Source: Desulfobacterales bacterium
Lineage (GTDB): Bacteria > Desulfobacterota > Desulfobacteria > Desulfobacterales > Desulfosalsimonadaceae
Length of the DNA stretch: 6,728 nucleotides
Assembly (NCBI GenBank): GCA_029933295.1
Contig: JAOZOL010000134.1
Location: forward strand, 1-6,728
Reading direction: 5' to 3'
Part shown: positions 1-5,116 of the stretch, in pieces
Layout: each line of letters starts with the position of its first letter
Numbering within the stretch: position 1 is the first letter of the stretch
Translations under genes and position numbers: made by a program
The notes under the pieces: generated by a model
Databases searched by the model: none
What the model was told of the DNA's origin: nothing
What the model saw: the letters and a program-made list of their open reading frames with translations, nothing else

Positions 1-39
1 GTGGTAATTCATTACCATGAAAAGCTTTTAACGACGCCA

Positions 40-300
40 TCAAGCTTGGTCAAGATATTTTCGTATGGCCGGCATAACATAAATATCATCAAGGGGAAGA
101 TTTCGAATGCAATCAGCCAGCACTTCAACTTTTTCACGAATAGCCAGATGTTTATCCATGATAAAAAATTGTTCGTCTTTAATTTTACATAATCCGCTTT
201 TGGCATTCACCCCTGTTTTTCTGAAATTTTGTTCAATTACCGTTATTTCAAATTTACCGGAAAGCTCTTTTAAATGTTGATATAATTGAGTTGAGTTCAT
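40..300 (-). CDS. Small conserved-looking protein of unknown function (86 aa)
   Basis: I do not recognise a characterised family. The 86-residue product is soluble, with no signal peptide or membrane segment. It has an N-terminal amphipathic helix (about residues 2-16), a central part with two beta-like stretches (FEITVIEQNF, 17-26; KSGLCKIKDEQFFIMDK, 34-50), and a helical C-terminal part with EKVEVLADCIRNLP and DDIYVMPAIRKYL. The strand-strand-helix pattern with a 'FFIMDK' edge looks like a compact folded domain. Cysteines lie at 38 and 64. ATG at 300 is the only sensible start, because an in-frame TAA lies two codons upstream; the Shine-Dalgarno is poor (CGGAAT next to the ATG). It is transcribed divergently from the BI-1 gene and has a promoter candidate about 70 bp upstream. 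The composition resembles small hypothetical proteins of Desulfobacterota (from memory, unchecked). The overlapping plus-strand frame at 1-192 is taken as its shadow. Confidence 0.72.
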   Translation of the reverse strand: MNSTQLYQHLKELSGKFEITVIEQNFRKTGVNAKSGLCKIKDEQFFIMDKHLAIREKVEVLADCIRNLPLDDIYVMPAIRKYLDQA

Positions 301-368
301 ATTCCGTTATTGTTTTAAAAGTTTTTAACTTCTATCTTTCGGCCCCCAGTCTATCCGTCTATTTTGTA

Positions 369-397
369 AATATAATTGAAAATAAGTCTTGTTTCAA
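369..397 (-). promoter_or_regulatory. Sigma-70-type promoter candidate for the 86-aa gene
   Basis: On the minus strand, TTGAAA (plus 397-392) and TATATT (plus 374-369) are separated by exactly 17 bp. That gives four of six matches at -35 and five of six at -10. Transcription would start near 362, leaving a leader of about 60 nt before the ATG at 300. The region is AT-rich, so chance matches are likely; the exact spacing is the main support. Confidence 0.45.
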
Positions 398-405
398 TTT
401 TTTTT
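374..405. repeat. Inverted repeat (8-bp arms) followed by an eight-T run
   Basis: AATTGAAA (374-381) and TTTCAATT (392-399) are perfect inverted repeats around a 10-nt loop, and T398-T405 form a T run at the right edge. The right arm coincides with the -35 box of the minus-strand promoter candidate, so the palindrome could be an operator. The trailing Ts could also make it a weak plus-strand terminator, but the stem is almost all A-T and no plus-strand gene ends here. Confidence 0.35.
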
Positions 406-424
406 AATACAAAATCCTTATTTC

Positions 425-465
425 TTGCATATCGCAATTCGTGTGTTATTTTATATTTGTATAAA
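425..465 (+). promoter_or_regulatory. Possible promoter region of the BI-1 family gene
   Basis: TTGCAT (425-430) is followed after 16 bp by TATTTT (447-452). A better -10-like TATAAA lies at 460-465 but has only a poor -35 (TTCGTG, 438-443). Either would give a leader of roughly 50-65 nt before the ATG at 523. The region is very AT-rich and neither choice is compelling. Confidence 0.27.
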
Positions 466-509
466 AAACGATGGAATCGATGTTAATATGTAATTTTAAT
501 AAAGTTTAT

Positions 510-516
510 GGAGGTG
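510..516 (+). promoter_or_regulatory. Ribosome binding site that fixes the BI-1 gene start
   Basis: GGAGGTG at 510-516 lies six bases before ATG 523-525, an ideal Shine-Dalgarno spacing. The in-frame ATG at 508 overlaps this element and has no ribosome binding site of its own. Translation should therefore start at 523, and the longer reading (five extra residues, MEVKT) is very unlikely. Confidence 0.85.
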
Positions 517-522
517 AAAACA

Positions 523-1236
523 ATGGCTGAAACCTTTTCCCGTCAACGAATCGATGTTCGATCCCAGGTGCTGGTAAACAGTTTTGTCCAGAGCGTTTAC
601 AACTGGATGGCCATCGGACTGGCTCTCACCGGCGGTGTTGCATTTTATGTGGCACACACGCCTTCTTTAATGCGGCTTATTTTTTCAAACCAGTTGATAT
701 TTTTTGGTTTAATTATCGGTGAGTTGGGCCTTGTTTTTTATTTAAGTGCCCGTGTACAAAAAATTCAGGCATCAACAGCCACAGGATTATTCATGCTGTA
801 TGCAGCTCTAAACGGTGCCACCTTATCATTTATATTTTTAGCGTATACCGGTGGTTCAATTGCCTCCACTTTTTTTGTCTGTGCGGCGACGTTTGTGGCT
901 TGCAGCATTTTCGGCATGACCACAAAAAAAGACCTGACATCCTTGGGCGGCTTCATGACGATGGGGTTGATCGGCATTATCATCGCATCGGTTGTGAATC
1001 TCTTTATTCACAGTTCCGCCATGCAGATGATTATCAGCTACATCGGCGTCCTTGTTTTCGTCGGATTAACGGCCTATGACACCCAGAAACTAAAGCATAT
1101 GGCACTGAGCCAGCCGGCAGGGCTTGAAGCGGGCGTTATTCGTAAAGGGGCGATTATCGGTGCATTGACACTTTACCTTGATTTTATCAATTTATTTTTG
1201 ATGCTTCTGTATATCTTGGGCGGCAGAAGAAATTAG
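523..1236 (+). CDS. Bax inhibitor-1 / YccA-YbhL family inner-membrane protein (237 aa)
   Basis: This is an integral membrane protein of the BI-1 (TMBIM) family, whose characterised members include the pH-sensitive calcium-leak channel YetJ of Bacillus; E. coli relatives are YccA and YbhL. The cytosolic N-terminus (about 1-26) has the family's polar start. Hydrophobic segments follow near 28-45, 55-74, 86-107, 112-131, 142-161, 168-184 and 210-232, giving the expected seven. The family signature GLTAYDTQKLK is at 181-191. Asp186 in it and Asp220 in LYLDFINLFLMLL match the conserved aspartate pair that forms the pH and calcium sensor in YetJ. The 237-residue length is normal. The start at 523 is set by the strong Shine-Dalgarno. 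The gene stands alone, divergent from the 86-aa gene and convergent with glmM. Channel activity in this protein is inferred from the family; E. coli YccA is instead known as an FtsH substrate and modulator, so the physiological role is open. Confidence 0.93.
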   Translation: MAETFSRQRIDVRSQVLVNSFVQSVYNWMAIGLALTGGVAFYVAHTPSLMRLIFSNQLIFFGLIIGELGLVFYLSARVQKIQASTATGLFMLYAALNGATLSFIFLAYTGGSIASTFFVCAATFVACSIFGMTTKKDLTSLGGFMTMGLIGIIIASVVNLFIHSSAMQMIISYIGVLVFVGLTAYDTQKLKHMALSQPAGLEAGVIRKGAIIGALTLYLDFINLFLMLLYILGGRRN

Positions 1237-1292
1237 AGTTTGCACGCCAGTGGCACGCTTCAGGTCGCCATTTGAAAATTTGCGGACAAGGT

Positions 1293-1308
1293 GACTTATC
1301 AATAAGTC
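1293..1308. repeat. Short perfect inverted repeat in the convergent intergenic gap
   Basis: GACTTAT (1293-1299) and ATAAGTC (1302-1308) are perfect 7-bp arms around CA. A competing pairing joins CGGAC (1283-1287) with GTCCG (1306-1310). It has no U-tract and is not a convincing intrinsic terminator. It lies about 30 bp from the large palindrome and may belong to the same repeat element. Confidence 0.5.
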
Positions 1309-1339
1309 CGGGCTATAAATATGAGTTCACATGTAACAC

Positions 1340-1373
1340 TATGTAGTGGAAGGCTTTAGCCTTCCACTACATA
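1340..1373. repeat. Perfect 34-bp palindrome, REP-like hairpin
   Basis: The arm TATGTAGTGGAAGGCT (1340-1355) is perfectly complemented by 1358-1373 around a central TT. With 16 paired bases and a two-base centre, it would form a very stable cruciform or RNA hairpin. It lies between the 3' ends of two converging genes, the usual position of REP/BIME-type repeats. Neither strand has a T-run after the stem, so it is not a standard intrinsic terminator, though it could block RNA decay or read-through. The GGAAGGCTTTAGCCTTCC core resembles the neighbouring GGAGGTCTAAAGACTCC hairpin, which suggests one repeat family. Confidence 0.7.
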
Positions 1374-1379
1374 ACAAAT

Positions 1380-1396
1380 GGAGGTCTAAAGACTCC
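1380..1396. repeat. Second REP-like hairpin unit, imperfect
   Basis: GGAGGTC (1380-1386) pairs with GACTCC (1391-1396) across TAAA, with one bulged G. Size and core (GGAGG-TC-TAAA-GACTCC) parallel the larger palindrome seven bases away, in the manner of paired REP units. A further loose pair, CACATG (1398-1403) and CATGTG (1417-1422), encloses the stretch before the glmM stop. No T-run follows on either strand. Confidence 0.5.
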
Positions 1397-1437
1397 GCAC
1401 ATGGTCTGGATTTTCTCATGTGTGATGATCTGGGCAT

Positions 1438-2796
1438 TTATTGAATCCCTATTACTTCTGAAACCACATCTGCAATATCCCGGCAGTATTTCTGAGTAAG
1501 CGCTTTATCCGGACCCTCAACCATTACCCGGCAAATTGGCTGGGTACCTGAATAACGGACAAGCACCCTTCCCTGATCCTTTAAGCAGGATTCCACTTTT
1601 TTGATGGTATCTGTTACCTCGGGAATGCGATCAATATCTGTTTTTTTGCGGACATTGATATTCATCAATACCTGGGGAAATACTTTCATAATTTTTACAA
1701 GTTCGGAAAGCCTTTGTCCTGTATCCTGCATAACCTGAATCAGACGAAGGCCGGTGAAAATACCGTCACCGGACGTATGGTGGTCTAAAAAGATCATGTG
1801 CCCGGAATCCTCTCCGCCGATAATCGCATTGGTTTTAATCATTTGCTCCAGCACATACCGATCACCCACATCCGTAATAACATGATTTATATCCATTTTT
1901 TTTAATGCCTGATGCAAGCCCACATTACTCATGATCGTGCTGACAACGGTATTATTAACCAGTTTGCCCTGGTCTTTTAAATATTTTGCACACACGGCAA
2001 GGATCTGATCGCCGGTTATCGTTTGTCCGTTTTCGTCCACTGCGATGAGCCGGTCACCGTCTCCATCAAACGCAAGCCCTAAATGTGCGTGTTTTTCCAA
2101 AACAATTTTTTGTAATGTTTCCGTGTGTTGTGATCCGCATTGCTTATTGATATTTTTGCCGTCCGGTGACGCAAACAAGGTTTCAACTTCAGCGCCGAGT
2201 TGTTTAAAAAGTTTGGGGGCGACATAAGACGTGGCGCCATTTGAACAATCTATGATTATTTTCAATCCGTTTAAAGAAAATCCGTTTTCCGGTGTTTGTT
2301 TAAGGAAATCAAGATAGTTAAAGTCCGGATTCTCAACAATTTTAACATTTCCGATATCATTATATATCAATTTATTATCAGATGAAACATAATCTATAAC
2401 TTTATCTTCGATCTGTTTTTCCATCTCATCTGAAAGTTTAAATCCCTTGTTGTTAAATATCTTGATCCCATTATCATAATACGGATTATGGGATGCGGAA
2501 ATTACAACACCTGCATCAAAGCCGCCGGAAGCTGTCAAAAAAGCGATTCCAGGTGTCGGCATGACACCGGCAAGATAAGCATCGCCATTTATTGAACAGA
2601 TTCCGGATGCAATGGCAGATTCAATCATACCACAAGACACACGGGTATCTTTTCCGATGATAATCCTTTTTTTATCAGAATCCGTTTGAATAGTGCTGAC
2701 AACGGCTCGCCCCACGTTTAACATAACTTCCGGGGTTATGGGATATTTGTTGGCGAGACCTCGAATCCCATCTGTTCCGAATAACCCTTTATTCAT
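1438..2796 (-). CDS. glmM: Phosphoglucosamine mutase GlmM (452 aa)
   Basis: GlmM is a cytoplasmic alpha-D-phosphohexomutase that interconverts glucosamine-6-phosphate and glucosamine-1-phosphate on the route to UDP-GlcNAc, peptidoglycan and LPS. All four active-site loops are visible. The N-terminal GLFGTDGIRG is at 4-13. The phosphoserine loop VISASHNP has Ser102 as the phosphorylated residue, the same number as in E. coli GlmM. The metal loop DGDGDR (244-249) has Asp244, 246 and 248. The sugar-specificity loop GGEDSGH (327-333) is the GlmM type, and the phosphate-binding loop RYSGTQP is at 414-420. Length is normal for the family. In the last loop, Gln419 replaces the Glu of the usual SGTEP. 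ATG 2796 is preceded by AAGGA at a slightly long spacing. The gene lies 16 nt downstream of the beta-helix gene and is presumably co-transcribed with it. Its 3' end faces the BI-1 gene across the hairpin-rich gap. Confidence 0.95.
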   Translation of the reverse strand: MNKGLFGTDGIRGLANKYPITPEVMLNVGRAVVSTIQTDSDKKRIIIGKDTRVSCGMIESAIASGICSINGDAYLAGVMPTPGIAFLTASGGFDAGVVISASHNPYYDNGIKIFNNKGFKLSDEMEKQIEDKVIDYVSSDNKLIYNDIGNVKIVENPDFNYLDFLKQTPENGFSLNGLKIIIDCSNGATSYVAPKLFKQLGAEVETLFASPDGKNINKQCGSQHTETLQKIVLEKHAHLGLAFDGDGDRLIAVDENGQTITGDQILAVCAKYLKDQGKLVNNTVVSTIMSNVGLHQALKKMDINHVITDVGDRYVLEQMIKTNAIIGGEDSGHMIFLDHHTSGDGIFTGLRLIQVMQDTGQRLSELVKIMKVFPQVLMNINVRKKTDIDRIPEVTDTIKKVESCLKDQGRVLVRYSGTQPICRVMVEGPDKALTQKYCRDIADVVSEVIGIQ

Positions 2797-2812
2797 GCGA
2801 CAAGATCCTTTT

Positions 2813-4009
2813 TTATTTTTTTAAACCGCCCATGGCATTTTCAACCATCTGATCAACGATTCCCTGCAACCAGAAACTACCGGTTTTTGCATCATTTTCG
2901 TCAAGGTCCCTGATCACCTTTAAATAGTTTTTTCCTGAAGTGTTTATAGCAGTTTGGATGGCGCTTTGAAATTGATTTCTCAATTGTTCATCGCCGATAG
3001 TCATTTGATGAGATTGAATCATATCGGATATTTCAGGCCAATTATGAACAATTTCATTGTCCATGCCGCTGGCCTCGGAAAATTTATTTACTAATTCATC
3101 AAGTCGTCTGATGCGTTCATTTATTGCAAGGGTGAGCTTTTGTATCAATCCATCAAGCAAATGTTGTGGAAACTGATCGGAAACAAATAAATAACGAACA
3201 TGCTGATACCAGTTCATGAGCGCGGCAAGATTGGCAATATAAATAATGTTGTTTAAAAAAATCCGTTTAATATTGAAGTATTTGCCCGGAACATAAGCGA
3301 TATTTCCGCCTTTGCCGGCATCGTTGACGATCAGTCGGTTGGGTCTGAGTTCATCTTTTCTGTAAATTGTTCCGGCAGCGATCGTTAAACCATACGTTAA
3401 TCTGGTTGGTCCCACCAGGCCGCCCTGCCCGCCTAAAAATATCGGTGATTGATTAAGCATGACACCGCATGGCACATCTCCGATCAATGAGGGCGTTGCC
3501 TTATCCTGCTGGGGTGTAAAATTAAAATGAATATAAGAACTTCCTACTTCACTGTGATTCTTTTTATCCGTCCCCCCGGCCATCAGGCAATCGCAAAAAT
3601 TAATCTGACTCCCCAGGGTTACATAGGGGAACAAAATCGTCTGTTTTAGGCCAACTGCGTGTGCGGCGCTTGCTTCTTCTTCAAAAATGGTCCCTTCCCT
3701 GACATGGGCGCATGATCCAAAGGCAGCATTTTTTAAAAATACGGAATCCTTAAAAAAACCACCGTTTAATCTTACATTCGGGCCGATATAACAATTTTCA
3801 ATGGTGACCGGTGCTTCATAACCGATTACCGCTCCTGAAAGTATAAGGGTCTCTTTGCCAAAAATCTTACTTCCTGTGTGAATAATGACATTGTTGCCTG
3901 ATATCCTGTCAGGATCAATATCATTTCCGATTTCAACACAATTCGGATTGGAGATTTTTACGCCCTTTTTTAACAATATTTTTTTGATATCTGATTTTTT
4001 AATGTCCAT
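2813..4009 (-). CDS. Orphan GlmU-C-terminus-like left-handed beta-helix protein with helical tail (398 aa)
   Basis: Proteins of this type are commonly named 'UDP-N-acetylglucosamine pyrophosphorylase', but the sequence does not support that reaction: there is no N-terminal nucleotidyltransferase domain and no LxAGxGTRM-type loop. Residues about 20-220 are hexapeptide repeats of a left-handed beta-helix (VIIHTGSKIFGKETLILSG, then CYIGPNVRLNGG). A GlmU-acetyltransferase-like stretch follows: AHVREGT (101-107), GLKQTILFPYVTLGSQINF (120-138), HSEVGSSYIHFNF (152-164), DKATPSLIGDV (169-179) and TIAAGTIYRKDEL (209-221). By eye, the GlmU catalytic His (GHLTYLGD) aligns with Asn137, so acetyl transfer is doubtful. 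Residues about 245-398 are helical, without an assigned domain. It is the first gene of the unit ending in glmM, which suggests a role in amino-sugar or sugar-nucleotide metabolism, perhaps sugar-phosphate binding or regulation. GGA six bases before ATG 4009 is a modest ribosome binding site. Confidence 0.85.
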   Translation of the reverse strand: MDIKKSDIKKILLKKGVKISNPNCVEIGNDIDPDRISGNNVIIHTGSKIFGKETLILSGAVIGYEAPVTIENCYIGPNVRLNGGFFKDSVFLKNAAFGSCAHVREGTIFEEEASAAHAVGLKQTILFPYVTLGSQINFCDCLMAGGTDKKNHSEVGSSYIHFNFTPQQDKATPSLIGDVPCGVMLNQSPIFLGGQGGLVGPTRLTYGLTIAAGTIYRKDELRPNRLIVNDAGKGGNIAYVPGKYFNIKRIFLNNIIYIANLAALMNWYQHVRYLFVSDQFPQHLLDGLIQKLTLAINERIRRLDELVNKFSEASGMDNEIVHNWPEISDMIQSHQMTIGDEQLRNQFQSAIQTAINTSGKNYLKVIRDLDENDAKTGSFWLQGIVDQMVENAMGGLKK

Positions 4010-4048
4010 GATAATTCCATTGGATTAACGCGATAAATCATTATTTTT

Positions 4049-4077
4049 TAAGTATCGATACATTTGTCGAATCACAA
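4049..4077 (-). promoter_or_regulatory. Promoter candidate for the beta-helix/glmM unit
   Basis: On the minus strand, TTGTGA (plus 4077-4072) and TACTTA (plus 4054-4049) are 17 bp apart. Transcription would begin near 4042, about 33 nt before the ATG at 4009. The 10-bp palindrome GTATCGATAC (4052-4061) overlaps the -10 box and spacer and could be an operator. The -10 match is mediocre. Confidence 0.33.
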
Positions 4078-4092
4078 CTTGCTTTAACCATA

Positions 4093-4120
4093 TTGCTTTG
4101 TTATGAATTTATTATATAAA
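4093..4120 (+). promoter_or_regulatory. Promoter candidate for the DHH-pgi unit
   Basis: TTGCTT (4093-4098) and TATAAA (4115-4120) are separated by 16 bp, giving a start near 4127 and a leader of about 44 nt before ATG 4171. An overlapping alternative is TTGCTT (4079-4084) with TATGAA (4102-4107) at 17 bp. Together with the minus-strand candidate they make this 161-bp gap a divergent control region. Confidence 0.42.
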
Positions 4121-4136
4121 CCGATAGTTTAATATC

Positions 4137-4153
4137 CGTTAATGCTCGTTAAT
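4137..4153 (+). repeat. Tandem CGTTAAT words in the leader of the DHH gene
   Basis: CGTTAAT occurs at 4137-4143 and again at 4147-4153. The 10-bp period places both copies on the same face of the helix. The reverse complement ATTAACG is at 4024-4030, on the other side of the divergent region. This spacing would suit a regulator that binds both promoters, but the word is short and AT-rich, so coincidence is possible. Confidence 0.35.
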
Positions 4154-4170
4154 ATCAGGGAATCCAGATT

Positions 4171-5112
4171 ATGGCAAACATAATAAAACATCGTTTATTA
4201 ACACGAAGCGACTTGGACGGGCTGGTCTGTGCGGTTTTGATGAAATATGTTGATATGATTGATGAAATCAAGCTCATCGACCATCCCAGCGTCATGCAGG
4301 AACGATCCGTGAAGGTTTTAGCTACTGACATTACCACCAATCTGCCCTATGTCCCCGGAGTCCACCTGGCCATCGACCATCATGTTTCAGAAATGATGCG
4401 TAACAAAGAAAACAAGCATCACATTATAGATCCCCGGGCCCCTTCGGCCGCCCGGGTTGTCTATGATTATTTTGGCGGGAAAAACCGATTTCCGGATTTT
4501 TTTGATGACATGATGGCCGGGGTTGACCAGGCTGATTCCGGGCAATTCACAAAAGAAGAAATATTGAATCCAAAAGGATGGGCCCTGTTAAATTTTCTGG
4601 TGGATCAACGCACCGGCATAGAAGAGTTCGGTAATTACGGGGTCGGAGAAGAACAATTCAAATTAAATTTAATTGAGTATTGCCGCCGCATGAAAATTGA
4701 TGAAATACTTGAACGGCCGGAAGTCAGGGAGCGCTCAGAGGTTTATTTTGAATATGAAGATAAATACAAGCAACAGCTTCAGGCAGCTGCAACCATTCAC
4801 AACAATATTGTCGTACTGGATTTCAGGCATCAAGAAATTAAATATCCGGTAAAATATCCGGGCAACCGATTTATTGTTTACGCCCTCTTTCCCCAGTGCA
4901 ATGTATCAATCCTGCTCAGGACTGATCCGGAAAACAATAAAACAATTTTTTCCGTGGGCAAATCAATTGTCAATAAAACCTCGGATGTTAATATAGGCAA
5001 AATTATGCTTTCATATGGCGGCGGCGGTCACCGGGCCGCGGGTGCCTGCCACATGGACAGCAAAGAGGCTGATGTTGCCTTTAAAAAACTTCTTTCTTTA
5101 TTGATGAGGTGA
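4171..5112 (+). CDS. DHH-family phosphoesterase, exopolyphosphatase-like (313 aa)
   Basis: This is a cytoplasmic, metal-dependent phosphoesterase of the DHH superfamily, which includes RecJ, nanoRNase/pAp phosphatase and family II pyrophosphatase. Motif I is RSDLDG (12-17) with Asp14 and Asp16. Motif II is Asp53 in LATDIT. Motif III is the name-giving IDHH (Asp69, His70, His71). Motif IV is probably Asp119 in GVDQAD. The C-terminal DHHA1 substrate loop is SYGGGGHRAAG (281-291) with His287. The 313-residue length fits the short nanoRNase/pAp-phosphatase-type architecture of DHH plus DHHA1. Proteins like this are often named exopolyphosphatases, but the substrate cannot be read from the sequence; short oligonucleotides, pAp, cyclic dinucleotide products and polyphosphate are all possible. 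Spacing from AGGG (4157-4160) to ATG 4171 is acceptable. The stop overlaps the pgi ribosome binding site, and pgi begins 4 nt later, so the two genes are probably translated from one message. Confidence 0.9.
   Translation: MANIIKHRLLTRSDLDGLVCAVLMKYVDMIDEIKLIDHPSVMQERSVKVLATDITTNLPYVPGVHLAIDHHVSEMMRNKENKHHIIDPRAPSAARVVYDYFGGKNRFPDFFDDMMAGVDQADSGQFTKEEILNPKGWALLNFLVDQRTGIEEFGNYGVGEEQFKLNLIEYCRRMKIDEILERPEVRERSEVYFEYEDKYKQQLQAAATIHNNIVVLDFRHQEIKYPVKYPGNRFIVYALFPQCNVSILLRTDPENNKTIFSVGKSIVNKTSDVNIGKIMLSYGGGGHRAAGACHMDSKEADVAFKKLLSLLMR
5106..5112 (+). promoter_or_regulatory. pgi ribosome binding site overlapping the upstream stop codon
   Basis: GAGGTGA (5106-5112) contains the TGA stop of the DHH gene and lies four bases before ATG 5117. 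Ribosomes ending the upstream gene would clear or occupy this site, so translational coupling of pgi is likely. Confidence 0.7.
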
Positions 5113-5116
5113 AACC

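Noticed and set aside
2..29. Small inverted repeat TGGTAAT/ATTACCA and the palindrome AAAAGCTTTT after the 86-aa gene
   Set aside because: The arms are short and AT-rich and no T-run follows the TGGTAAT/ATTACCA stem within the window; not enough to call a terminator.
1..192. Plus-strand frame with GTG start at the left edge
   Set aside because: It overlaps the 86-aa minus-strand gene, has low-complexity composition, and has no ribosome binding site in view.
508..522. Earlier ATG giving a five-residue N-terminal extension of the BI-1 protein
   Set aside because: This ATG overlaps the Shine-Dalgarno of the ATG at 523 and has none of its own.
765..983. Minus-strand frames opposite the BI-1, DHH and pgi genes (765-983, 4155-4340, 5028-5303, 5444-5656) and the plus-strand frame at 2045-2227 in glmM
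   Set aside because: All lie within well-identified genes, lack recognisable domains, and show only the reverse-strand shadow of real codons.
1340..1373. Large palindrome as a bidirectional intrinsic terminator of the BI-1 gene and glmM
   Set aside because: Its position is right, but no T-run follows the stem on either strand and the two-base centre is too tight for a normal loop; it fits a REP-like repeat better.
4433..4456. GC-rich inverted repeat (CCCGGGC / GCCCGGG) inside the DHH gene
   Set aside because: The arms are only 7 bp, made of Pro-Arg-Ala and Ala-Arg-Val codons in a conserved part of the protein, with no T-run; best explained by coding.
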